From CAVRJC01 sp964505725 (GTDB taxonomy: Bacteria; Actinomycetota; Acidimicrobiia; IMCC26256; DASPTH01), in the NCBI GenBank assembly GCA_964505725.1, contig CAZDJK010000080.1, forward strand, positions 1-12,466: DNA of 12,466 nucleotides, read 5' to 3'. Positions 6,066 to 12,466 of this stretch are shown in pieces. The notes below the pieces were generated by a model. The model worked only from the letters and a program-made list of their open reading frames with translations, was not told where the DNA came from and made no database searches. Each line of letters begins with the position of its first letter. Positions within the stretch are counted from its first letter, which is position 1. The translations under genes were made by a program, and so were the position numbers.

Positions 6066-7232
6066 TCAGGCCGACAGCGGCGCCGGGACGTGCGGGAACA
6101 GCTCCTGGAACGCGCCGATGCGGACGCGCTCGCTCACCTTCGGGTCGACGTCGTCGAAGAGCTCGTGGAGCGTCTTCTGCGTGTGGCCGTAGGTGCCCTC
6201 GTAGTGCGGGTAGTCGGAGCCCCACATCACGTTCTGCCATCCGTTCGCCGAGTTCGCGAGCACGGCCGAGCGGTCGTGCTGGAACGACGCGTACACCTGC
6301 GTGTACAGGTACTCGCTCGGCATCTTCGACAGACGCGGACGTACGGCGGCGCCGTGCTGGCGGTAGCCCTCGTCCATGCGGTCGGCGAGGAACGGGCCCC
6401 ACGTCGCGCCACCCTCCGACACCAGGATGCGCAGGTCGGGGTGACGGTCGAGCGCGCCGCACGCGATGAGCTGGCTCACCGCGCGCTGCCCGCCGTAGGT
6501 CGTCTCCACATAATTGAGCACGGCACCACCGGGCCCGCGGTAGTAGAGGCCGATGCGGCCGGTGGGATCCTTGGGCTCGGTGCCGATGTGGAAGCCGAGC
6601 ACCGTGCCGGTCTCCTCGAGCGCGGCCCACACCGGCTTCCACTCGTCGTACTGCCAGTCGGGGCGGCTGAAGGGAGGGCGCACGGGGAAGAAGGCGAGCT
6701 TGAAGCCGAGGTCCGACGCCCGCCTGATCTCCGCGACGGTGTCCTCGACGTCGAGGAGCGGGATCGACGCGGCGACCACGTAGCGAGGTGACTTCTGCTG
6801 GAATTCGATGAAGAAGTCGTTCGAGATCCGGCATCCCTCGCGCACGATCTCGGGCGTCTGGATGTTGAACGTCCAGGTGCCGAGCGACGGGTAGATCGCT
6901 TCGGCCCAGATGCCCTCCTGGTCGAGGTCGACGAGGCGCTTGATCGGGTCGAACGCGCCCGGCGCGCGCGTCTGGCCCTCGTCCTCGTCGAGGTCGTCCT
7001 CCAGCGGGCGGGCGGCGTTGCGCATGAGCTGCTCGGGCGTGCGCGGCTTGGGGATGGCGCGCTCGAACGACTGCCCGTCGACGGTGATCACCTCGATGCC
7101 GCGCGCCTCGTCGCGGACGGTCGTGGGCAGCCGGTCGCGGAGGTGCTCGGGGAGCTGCTGGTAGAGGTCGGGCGGCTCCATGTAGTGGGAGTCACCCGAG
7201 TTGGCCCAGATCTTGTCGCCCACGTAGGTCAT
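6066..7232 (-). CDS. Amidohydrolase-2 family metal-dependent hydrolase / decarboxylase
   Basis: A 388-residue TIM-barrel enzyme of the ACMSD-like amidohydrolase-2 family. Visible active-site elements are NSGDSHYMEPPD (D14, H16), which stands where the family's first metal-binding motif lies; VLGFHIGTEP (H215); LVSEGGATW (E273), a position that is often His-x-Gly-Gly in relatives; and WGSDYPHYEGTYG (D340, H343), the conserved catalytic Asp near the C-terminus. The acidic insert around 76-92 (LEDDLDEDEGQTRAP) is typical of long actinobacterial members. Relatives decarboxylate or hydrolyse aromatic and acyl acids, and many sit next to acyl-CoA degradation genes, as here. The substrate cannot be assigned. 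ATG 7232 has GAGGAGAA on the minus strand about 8 bases upstream, a good ribosome site. The gene converges with the thiolase-like gene. Confidence 0.85.
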   Translation of the reverse strand: MTYVGDKIWANSGDSHYMEPPDLYQQLPEHLRDRLPTTVRDEARGIEVITVDGQSFERAIPKPRTPEQLMRNAARPLEDDLDEDEGQTRAPGAFDPIKRLVDLDQEGIWAEAIYPSLGTWTFNIQTPEIVREGCRISNDFFIEFQQKSPRYVVAASIPLLDVEDTVAEIRRASDLGFKLAFFPVRPPFSRPDWQYDEWKPVWAALEETGTVLGFHIGTEPKDPTGRIGLYYRGPGGAVLNYVETTYGGQRAVSQLIACGALDRHPDLRILVSEGGATWGPFLADRMDEGYRQHGAAVRPRLSKMPSEYLYTQVYASFQHDRSAVLANSANGWQNVMWGSDYPHYEGTYGHTQKTLHELFDDVDPKVSERVRIGAFQELFPHVPAPLSA

Positions 7233-7301
7233 GATCTCGTTCTCCTCAATCGTCGCCCGGAGCCGGGACGGCTCCGACAGGCGGGTCGACGTCCGGCCTC
7301 G

Positions 7302-7307
7302 ATTCTA
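7302..7307 (-). promoter_or_regulatory. Candidate -10 element (TAGAAT) for the amidohydrolase gene
   Basis: On the minus strand TAGAAT matches TATAAT at five of six bases and would place the transcript start near 7295, about 60 bases before ATG 7232. No good -35 hexamer is seen 16-18 bases upstream. Confidence 0.35.
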
Positions 7308-7362
7308 GGGTTCCGGGTGCCACCCTGCGCCGGCCGGAGGACGCCGCCCGCCGCCCAGGCAT

Positions 7363-7391
7363 TTGACCGTCGCGTGATCGGCATGCACAGT
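7363..7391 (+). promoter_or_regulatory. Candidate promoter of the MoxR operon (TTGACC, 17 bases, CACAGT)
   Basis: TTGACC at 7363-7368 matches the -35 consensus at five of six bases. Exactly 17 bases later CACAGT at 7386-7391 is a weak -10 element. The transcript would start near 7398, about 27 bases before ATG 7425. This is the only gap upstream of the five tightly packed genes that could hold a promoter. Confidence 0.45.
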
Positions 7392-7412
7392 CGGCCGCGA
7401 CGCCGGAACTGC

Positions 7413-7420
7413 GGAAGGAG
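7413..7420 (+). promoter_or_regulatory. Ribosome binding site (GGAAGGAG) fixing the ATG start at 7425
   Basis: A near-perfect Shine-Dalgarno sequence ends 4 bases before ATG 7425. The same frame is open well upstream, across the amidohydrolase start, but this site and the change to proline-rich coding sequence make 7425 the start. Confidence 0.7.
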
Positions 7421-7424
7421 CGCC

Positions 7425-7805
7425 ATGCCTCGGCCCGCCCCGTACCAGCCCTCGGACTACCCGCCCCAGTACCGACCCGTCGCACCGCAGTCGACGCCCG
7501 AGCCCTTGGCCCTGGACGCGACGGAGACGACCGCCGGTGGCGGAGCGCCGGACGACGGCCCTCGCGAGGCCGCCGCCGGGCGCGGGCGTCGGCGGCGCTG
7601 GCAGTGGATCGGCCTGCCCGCCCTGCTGCTCGCGACCATCGCGGTCCACGCGGGCATCGCCACGATCGAGCTCGATCACCACGACAGCCGGCCCGCGCCG
7701 GTGACCAAGCCCGCGGCGTCGTCCGGCTCGCGTTGCAAGGCACCGCAAGGGAACGGGTTCGGGCCGGGGGGCGCGGGCACGGGGTCCGGGCGGGCGGTGC
7801 TCTGA
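7425..7805 (+). CDS. Small proline-rich single-pass membrane protein, first gene of the MoxR operon, unknown function
   Basis: The family was not recognised. It has 126 residues. The N-terminal third is rich in Pro and Tyr (MPRPAPYQPSDYPPQYRPVA), an acidic/Gly-rich part follows (30-50), then a basic patch RGRRRRW (53-59) and one hydrophobic helix at about 61-80 (WIGLPALLLATIAVHAGIAT). The C-terminal tail has DHHDSR, a single Cys104 and ends in a Gly-rich segment. The positive patch before the helix predicts a cytoplasmic N-terminus and an extracytoplasmic tail. The MoxR gene starts 3 bases after its stop, so the two share a transcript. It may be a membrane adaptor or substrate of the MoxR/VWA system; this rests only on position. 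Confidence 0.7.
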   Translation: MPRPAPYQPSDYPPQYRPVAPQSTPEPLALDATETTAGGGAPDDGPREAAAGRGRRRRWQWIGLPALLLATIAVHAGIATIELDHHDSRPAPVTKPAASSGSRCKAPQGNGFGPGGAGTGSGRAVL

Positions 7806-7808
7806 GCC

Positions 7809-8882
7809 GTGAGCATCGGTGTCGGCCCCCGTGGGGGCGAGCCGCCCGTCGCGGAGGCGGAGCTCCTCGAGCGCATGCAGTTCGAGGCCATGCGCGTCGT
7901 CGTGGGCCAGGAGCACATGATCCAGCGGATGATGGTGTGCCTCCTGGCCCGGGGGCACTGCCTCCTCGAGGGGATGCCGGGCCTGGCGAAGACGCTCGCG
8001 GTCGAGACGCTCGCGCGCATCGTGCAGGGCTCGTTCGTCCGGATCCAGTTCACGCCCGACCTCGTGCCGTCGGACATCGTCGGGTCCCAGATCTTCCGGT
8101 CGCGCAGCGAGAAGTTCGACGTCTCGCTCGGGCCGGTGTTCGCCAACTTCGTGCTCGCCGACGAGATCAACCGGGCACCGGCGAAGGTGCAGTCGGCGCT
8201 GCTCGAGATGATGGCGGAACGCCACGCGTCGATCGGGGGCGTCACCTACCCGGCGCCCGATCCGTTCCTCGTGATGGCGACGCAGAACCCGATCGAGCTC
8301 GAGGGGGTGTACCCCCTGCCCGAGGCGCAGCGCGACCGCTTCCTCATGAAGGTCGTCGTCCCGTACCCGACGACCACCGAGGAGCTCGAGATCCTCAACC
8401 GGATGGGCGTGGACCCGCCGGTGGCGAGCCCGGTCATCGACACCCAGGAGCTCGTCGGGCTCCAACGCGCGGCGGACCGCATCTTCGTCCACCACTCCAT
8501 CAAGGAGTACGCGGTGCGCCTCGTGTTCGCCACCCGTGACCCCGTGGCGTTCGGGCTCGACGACATCGCGTCCGACCTCGCGTTCGGCGCGAGCCCGCGC
8601 GCCACGCTCGGCCTGGTCGCCGCGGGGCGCGCGTTCGCACTGCTGCGGGGACGCGCGTACGTGCTGCCGGGTGACCTCACCGACGTGGCGCCCGAGGTGC
8701 TGCGCCACCGCCTCGGGCTCTCGCTCGACGCGTTGGCGGCCGGACGCAGCATCGAGGCGGTGGTGGCGCGAATCGTGCAGTCGATCACCCCGCCCGAGAT
8801 CGCGGCGAGCCAGGCCGACGAGGACCAGCCGGCGACCGGCGTGCCCGCACCGGACGGGAGCCGCGGGCCGGAGGCGCCGTGA
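7809..8882 (+). CDS. moxR: MoxR-family AAA+ ATPase
   Basis: A 357-residue cytosolic ATPase. The Walker A motif is GMPGLAKT at residues 55-62, preceded by GHCLLE. The Walker B motif is LADEINRAP, with D118 and E119. The sensor-1 region ATQNPIELEGVYPLPEAQRDRF carries the MoxR hallmark 'QNP-x-E-x-G-x-Y-x-LPEAQ-x-DRF'. A C-terminal helical lid contains GASPRATLGL and ends in a disordered acidic/Pro tail of about 30 residues. MoxR proteins use ATP hydrolysis to remodel or load metal into VWA-domain partners. The genes that follow are exactly that set: DUF58 and two VWA proteins. The GTG start 7809 lies 3 bases after the preceding stop, and its own stop overlaps the DUF58 start by 4 bases (GTGA). 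There is no sign of decay. Confidence 0.95.
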   Translation: MSIGVGPRGGEPPVAEAELLERMQFEAMRVVVGQEHMIQRMMVCLLARGHCLLEGMPGLAKTLAVETLARIVQGSFVRIQFTPDLVPSDIVGSQIFRSRSEKFDVSLGPVFANFVLADEINRAPAKVQSALLEMMAERHASIGGVTYPAPDPFLVMATQNPIELEGVYPLPEAQRDRFLMKVVVPYPTTTEELEILNRMGVDPPVASPVIDTQELVGLQRAADRIFVHHSIKEYAVRLVFATRDPVAFGLDDIASDLAFGASPRATLGLVAAGRAFALLRGRAYVLPGDLTDVAPEVLRHRLGLSLDALAAGRSIEAVVARIVQSITPPEIAASQADEDQPATGVPAPDGSRGPEAP

Positions 8883-9832
8883 CCGGGGGCGCCCGCCCGG
8901 CGCTTCCCGAGGAGCACCGGCGCGCCGAGCGCGTGTTCCGCGAGCTCGACCTGCCGTTGCGTCGGCTCGATGGCCTGCTGCAGGGGAACTACGAGGGCTT
9001 CCTCCCCGGACGCGGGACCGAGTTCGGCGAGGGACGCCTGTACCAGCCGGGCGACGACGTGCGCCGCATGGACTGGCGCCTCACCGCGCGCACCGCGGTC
9101 GCGCACGTGCGCGACACCATCGCCGATCGGGAGCTCGAGCTGTGGCTGGTCGTCGACGTGTCGCCGAGCCTCGACTTCGGCACCGGGCGGTACCTCAAGC
9201 GCGACCTCGTGGCCGCGGTGGTCGCCACCATGAACCTCATGACCGCGCGCGGCGGGAACCGCCTCGGCGCGGTCACGTTCGGCGCGCGCGTCAACCGCGT
9301 CCTCCCGGCGCGGACCGGCAGCGAGGTGGCGCTCACGCTCCTGTCGGGCGACGAGGAGGCCGCGCGTCGCGGGCTCCGCGAGTCGGGCCCCCGCGATCTC
9401 GCGACCGCGCTCCAGATCGTGACGCGGCTGGCGCGCCGGCGCGGGCTGGTCGTCGTGATCTCCGACTTCCTCGTGCCCGCCGGCTGGCAGCCCGCGCTGG
9501 CAGTGGTGTCGGCGCGGCACGACCTCGTGGCCTTCGAGATCGTCGATCCACGTGAGCTCGAGCTGCCGGCCGTCGGCATGCTCACCTTCGTCGACCCCGA
9601 GACGGGCGAGCGGATCGAGGTGCAGACGTCGAACCGCCGACTGCGCGAGCGGTACGCCGAGGAGACGGAGCGTCAGCGCGTCGCGATCGCGGACGGGCTC
9701 CGCCGCGGCGGTGCCGACCACGTCACCCTGCGTACCGATCGCGACTGGGTCTTCGACATGGCGCGCTTCATCGAGCGGCGACGACGCCTCCGCGCCCGCG
9801 GCCGGGGCGACCCGAGACTGGTCCCGCGATGA
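8879..9832 (+). CDS. DUF58 domain protein with VWA-like fold
   Basis: A 317-residue protein. The DUF58 signature lies at about 44-66: GRGTEFGEGRLYQPGDDVRR followed by MDW. A VWA-like core follows with LVVDVSPSLDFG, whose D93-x-S95-x-S97 resembles a MIDAS start, then GNRLGAVTFGARV and RGLVVVISDF. Longer DUF58 proteins have two N-terminal membrane helices; this one has none, so it should be a cytosolic or peripheral form. DUF58 proteins are regular partners of MoxR ATPases and are thought to link the ATPase with membrane VWA proteins. The start GTG 8879 overlaps the MoxR stop (GTGA), and the stop overlaps the next start (ATGA), so translation is coupled across the three genes. Confidence 0.92.
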   Translation: MTGGARPALPEEHRRAERVFRELDLPLRRLDGLLQGNYEGFLPGRGTEFGEGRLYQPGDDVRRMDWRLTARTAVAHVRDTIADRELELWLVVDVSPSLDFGTGRYLKRDLVAAVVATMNLMTARGGNRLGAVTFGARVNRVLPARTGSEVALTLLSGDEEAARRGLRESGPRDLATALQIVTRLARRRGLVVVISDFLVPAGWQPALAVVSARHDLVAFEIVDPRELELPAVGMLTFVDPETGERIEVQTSNRRLRERYAEETERQRVAIADGLRRGGADHVTLRTDRDWVFDMARFIERRRRLRARGRGDPRLVPR

Positions 9833-10770
9833 CGCTCCGCTCGCCGGAGAAGCTGTGGCTGCTCCTAGTGGTCGCCGCGGTGGCGGGTGGGTACGTGGTC
9901 CTCCGACGGCGTCGGCACGCTCAAGTCGTGATGTTCACCAATGTCCCAGTGCTGCGCGGGGTCGCGCCGCGGGGCGCCTGGCGTCGCCACCTCGCGGCGG
10001 GCGCGCTGCTCGCGATGCTCACCGTCCTCGTCGTCGCCGCCGCGCGACCCGCGCACGCCGCGCAGGTGGTCAACGATCGAGGCGTCGTGGTGGTCGCCGT
10101 CGACACGTCGTCGTCCATGGAGGCGAGGGACGTGAAGCCGTCGCGCCTCGCGGCGGCGCGTGTCGAGGCGGCGAGGTTCGTACGGTCACTTCCGTCCTCG
10201 CTGCAGGTCGGCGTCGTCGGGTTCACCAGCAACCCGGTCCTCGAAGCGCAGCCGGGCACCGCCCGCAGCGCGGTGCTCTCGCGCATCCAGGGGCTCCAGG
10301 CGGGAGAGGGCACCGCCATCGGCGACAGCATCGTGGTCTCGCTCGCCGCCATCCGATCGGCGTCAGGCGACGCCGGGAATCACACGCCGGGCGCGATCGT
10401 CATCGTCTCGGACGGCGAGAGCAACGCCGGGACGGCACCCGACCGCGCCGCGCTCCAGGCGGCACGCGCCGGCGTGCCGGTGTCGACCATCGCGATCGGC
10501 ACCCGCCGCGGGACCGTCGACGTGCTCGGCACCAAGTTCGACGTACCCGTGCAGGATCGCGAGCTCGCGACCGTGGCGCAGCGCACGCACGGTCGTCACT
10601 ACACGGCCGCGTCGGAGCGCGGGTTGCGGGTCGCGTACGAGTCGCTCTCGGGGAACCTCGCATACCACAGCTCGACGAGCGACCTCACCACGTGGTTCCT
10701 GGCGGCGGCGACGGTCCTCGGCCTCCTGCTCGCGGTCGCGTCGCTCGTCTGGCTCGCGCGGCTGCCGTGA
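9829..10770 (+). CDS. BatA-like von Willebrand factor A membrane protein, copy 1
   Basis: A 313-residue protein with the BatA layout: two N-terminal membrane helices (about 9-25 and 55-72), a large VWA domain (about 85-275) and a C-terminal helix (about 289-310). The MIDAS metal site is complete: DTSSS at 92-96, T162 in GTAIGDS and D195 in IVSDGES. The VWA domain should therefore bind a divalent cation and a ligand, probably on the outer side of the membrane. It follows MoxR and DUF58 with a 4-base ATGA overlap and is followed by a closely related copy. The family is linked to stress tolerance and maturation of exported or metal-dependent proteins; the actual client here is unknown. Confidence 0.93.
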   Translation: MTLRSPEKLWLLLVVAAVAGGYVVLRRRRHAQVVMFTNVPVLRGVAPRGAWRRHLAAGALLAMLTVLVVAAARPAHAAQVVNDRGVVVVAVDTSSSMEARDVKPSRLAAARVEAARFVRSLPSSLQVGVVGFTSNPVLEAQPGTARSAVLSRIQGLQAGEGTAIGDSIVVSLAAIRSASGDAGNHTPGAIVIVSDGESNAGTAPDRAALQAARAGVPVSTIAIGTRRGTVDVLGTKFDVPVQDRELATVAQRTHGRHYTAASERGLRVAYESLSGNLAYHSSTSDLTTWFLAAATVLGLLLAVASLVWLARLP

Positions 10771-11738
10771 CCTTCGAGGCCCCGGGCCGGCTCTGGGCGC
10801 TGCTCGGCGTGGCCGGACTCCTAGGCGCGTTCGTCTGGCTCGAGTCCCGCCGACCGGTCGTCGCCGCGACCTTCGCCGGGCACGAAACCATCGGGAAGAT
10901 CGCCCCGCGCCGCCCGGCGTGGCAACGAGCCCTCGTGTTCTCGCTGGTGCTGCTCGCGGTCGCGGCCTCGATCGTCGCCTGGGCCCGTCCGATCCGTGAG
11001 TTCGAGGTGCCGAAGGGTTTCGGCACCGTGATGGTGGCGCTCGACGTGTCGCAGTCGATGGAGGCGAAAGACGTGTCACCGGCCCGACTGAAGGCCGCGC
11101 AGCTCGCCGCCACGAGCTTCGTGGAACACGCGCCACCGCGCGTCCGGATCGGGTTGGTGACCTTCTCGGGCGTCGCCCGCATCGACGTGCTCCCCACCGC
11201 GAACCGTCGCGCGGTCACCGCTGCCATCGACCGGGCGGTGCTGAACGGCGGCACCGCCATCGGAGACGCGATCTGGGAGTCGCTGTCGGCGATCGCGTCG
11301 ACCCGCGGGATCCACCTCGCGGACGGCGACCACGCCCGGGTGCCGCGGCTCGGCGCGGCGGCCGTCGTGCTCCTCTCCGACGGGGTCACGAATTCGGGCC
11401 GATCCAACGACGACGCGATCGCGCAGGCACGCGAAGCGCACGTTCCCGTCTCCACCATCTCGCTCGGCAAGAAGGGCACCGAGATCGGCTCGCCGGAGTT
11501 CCGCACCGAGGTGTCGCCGGATCCGGTCGCGTTGCGGAACATCGCGGTGAGCACCGCGGGTCGCTTCTACCGCGCACCCGACGACAGCGCGCTGCGCGGC
11601 GCCTACCAGGATCTCGGGACACACGTGGTGTTCCAGGGTCGCCGGCACGACCTGACGGTGTGGTTCGTGATCGCAGCGCTCGCGCTCGCGGTCGTCGCCG
11701 CGGCGTGCTCGCTCACGTGGTTCTCGCGCACGCCGTAG
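10767..11738 (+). CDS. BatA-like von Willebrand factor A membrane protein, copy 2
   Basis: A 323-residue protein starting at GTG 10767, which overlaps the previous stop as GTGA. The same frame is open far upstream, but that part is out-of-frame shadow of the preceding genes. The layout repeats copy 1: helices at about 8-24 and 55-72, VWA domain about 87-290, C-terminal helix about 297-318. MIDAS residues are D93-x-S95-x-S97 in LDVSQSME, T163 in GTAIGD and D205 in LLSDG. Long stretches align with copy 1 (for example SMEA-KDV-P-RL-AA and GTAIGD), so the pair arose by tandem duplication. Copy 2 has an extra loop (about 180-195, GIHLADGDHARVPR) between two VWA elements. It is the last gene of the MoxR operon. 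Confidence 0.93.
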   Translation: MTFEAPGRLWALLGVAGLLGAFVWLESRRPVVAATFAGHETIGKIAPRRPAWQRALVFSLVLLAVAASIVAWARPIREFEVPKGFGTVMVALDVSQSMEAKDVSPARLKAAQLAATSFVEHAPPRVRIGLVTFSGVARIDVLPTANRRAVTAAIDRAVLNGGTAIGDAIWESLSAIASTRGIHLADGDHARVPRLGAAAVVLLSDGVTNSGRSNDDAIAQAREAHVPVSTISLGKKGTEIGSPEFRTEVSPDPVALRNIAVSTAGRFYRAPDDSALRGAYQDLGTHVVFQGRRHDLTVWFVIAALALAVVAAACSLTWFSRTP

Positions 11739-11752
11739 ACCCGGCCGGGGTC
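11738..11752. terminator. Possible short hairpin after the MoxR operon
   Basis: GACCC, a five-base loop GGCCG and GGGTC directly follow the last stop codon, in the 26-base gap between two convergent genes. The stem is only five pairs and has no T-run, so evidence for termination is weak. Confidence 0.25.
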
Positions 11753-11764
11753 GCGCGCCAGGGG

Positions 11765-12466
11765 TCAGGTGCGGGCGTGTCGGCGACGTCGGCGACCGCC
11801 GGCCACCGTGAGCGTCGCGCCCACCACGACTGCCACGAGCCCGACCGCGCCGAGGGTCCGAGAGTCGGAGCCTGTGAACGCGAGACCGCTCGCGGCGGTG
11901 GGCGGCTCGGCCGCGGCCGTGGCGTCCACGGCGGTCGCGGCCTCCACCGCGGTCTGCTCGTTCACGAACGTGCACACGACGTTCTCTCCCGCGGCGAGCG
12001 TGACCGTGACGCCCGTGGTGCTGGTCGCGACGTCGGATCCGCCGGTGCAGGAGACGCTGGTCAGGGTGAAGGTGTCGGTGGGCGATTCCGTGAACGTGTA
12101 CGACGCGCCGGGCGCGACGTCCGCGAACACCTGGGTGTTCGAGAACTCGTTGGCGTTGTCGCCGTCGTCGTCGAGGGTGAACGACGCCGGGGTCAACGGC
12201 GCCGACGCGGTGAAGTCGAACGTCGTGGGCCCGTTGGGCACGGCGTCCTTCACGATCGTGATGGAGCCGTCCTGGGTGTTGACGAACGTGCACACCACGT
12301 TGTCGCCCGGCGCGAGGGTGATGGTGATCCCATTGGTGGTCTGGGTGACCGTCGACGATCCCGTGCACGACACCGGCGATCCGAGCGTGAACCCCGCCGT
12401 GGGGGTCTCGGTGATCGTGTAGGGCCCACCCGCCGGGACACCGGTGAACGTCTGCGTGTTGAGGAA
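11765..12466 (-). CDS. Partial cell-wall-anchored repeat surface protein with LAFTG sorting signal (C-terminal part)
   Basis: The minus strand is open from the right window edge to a TGA at 11765-11767, giving 233 residues; the start and signal peptide lie outside. It consists of beta-rich repeats of about 106 residues. Each ends with a SCTG...VVCTFVN(T/E)Q stretch whose two cysteines may pair, and each repeat begins with GSITIVKDAVPNGPTTFDF, as in prealbumin-like or Cna-B-like stalk domains. A low-complexity Ala/Glu/Thr linker then leads to LAFTG (11870-11884), a hydrophobic helix (LGAVGLVAVVVGATLTVAGG) and the tail RRRRRHART. LAxTG motifs are used by class E sortases of actinobacteria, so the protein should be covalently attached to peptidoglycan. 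A sortase gene is not in the window. An internal GTG at 12373 is not the start, since the repeat continues across it. The ligand or role (adhesin, stalk) is unknown. Confidence 0.85.
   Translation of the reverse strand, partial: FLNTQTFTGVPAGGPYTITETPTAGFTLGSPVSCTGSSTVTQTTNGITITLAPGDNVVCTFVNTQDGSITIVKDAVPNGPTTFDFTASAPLTPASFTLDDDGDNANEFSNTQVFADVAPGASYTFTESPTDTFTLTSVSCTGGSDVATSTTGVTVTLAAGENVVCTFVNEQTAVEAATAVDATAAAEPPTAASGLAFTGSDSRTLGAVGLVAVVVGATLTVAGGRRRRRHART
11954..12271 (-). repeat. Complete stalk repeat unit, 106 residues
   Basis: Runs from DGSITIVKDAVPNG to CTFVNEQ. It contains a calcium-site-like DDDGDNANE segment, FSNTQVFADVAPGASYTFTE and the paired-cysteine stretch. It is the last repeat before the cell-wall linker. 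Confidence 0.75.
12272..12466 (-). repeat. Preceding stalk repeat unit, cut by the window edge
   Basis: FLNTQTFTGVPAGGPYTITE to CTFVNTQ aligns with the second half of the next unit at a period of 106-107 codons, with one residue of length difference before SCTG. The DNA has diverged more than the protein, so the duplication is not recent. Confidence 0.75.

Noticed and set aside
7143..7424. Upstream in-frame extension of the small membrane protein
   Set aside because: It would run antisense over the amidohydrolase start; a strong Shine-Dalgarno sequence supports ATG 7425.
9552..10766. Upstream in-frame extension of the second VWA gene, opening at 9552
   Set aside because: It is Arg/Ala-rich shadow of the DUF58 and first VWA genes. 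VWA-type sequence begins at GTG 10767, which overlaps the previous stop like the other junctions.

Overview
The window is very GC-rich, has high GC at third codon positions and many GTG/TTG starts, and packs genes with 4-base stop/start overlaps. It also has TANNNT -10 elements placed 8 bases before GTG starts, as leaderless actinobacterial genes do, and a LAxTG-type sorting signal. Together these suggest a high-GC actinobacterium. An Acidimicrobiia-like lineage is a reasonable guess from gene content (branched-chain ABC binding protein, DUF35/thiolase pair, amidohydrolase-2), but it is an inference. No rRNA, tRNA, CRISPR array, insertion sequence or phage gene was recognised.

Left part (1-4325). 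A fragment of a secreted ABC substrate-binding protein runs leftwards off the edge. After a regulatory gap there is a rightward three-gene unit. Its first gene encodes a membrane-anchored surface protein with 52 consecutive prolines. The second encodes a six-helix membrane diguanylate cyclase, and the third a cytosolic GGDEF-EAL protein whose EAL site looks intact and whose GGDEF site is degenerate. The unit therefore makes and destroys cyclic di-GMP next to an unusual extracellular stalk protein. This is the most unusual arrangement in the window.

Middle part (4322-7232). A DUF35 zinc-ribbon/OB protein and a thiolase-superfamily (lipid-transfer-protein-like) enzyme are transcribed divergently from a tiny gap carrying two mirror-image leaderless promoters. 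Pairs of this kind form acyl-CoA thiolase or retro-aldolase complexes in steroid and lipid side-chain degradation. An amidohydrolase-2 family metalloenzyme follows on the opposite strand.

Right part (7425-11738). A tight five-gene operon holds a small proline-rich single-pass membrane protein of unknown function, a MoxR AAA+ ATPase, a DUF58 protein and two tandem, clearly duplicated BatA-like von Willebrand A membrane proteins with complete MIDAS motifs. This is a MoxR-type chaperone or metal-insertion system acting at the membrane.

Right edge (11765-12466). A convergent, partial gene encodes the C-terminal part of a secreted repeat protein. It has repeats of about 106 residues with paired cysteines and ends in LAFTG, a hydrophobic helix and a run of arginines, which is a sortase E-type cell-wall anchor.
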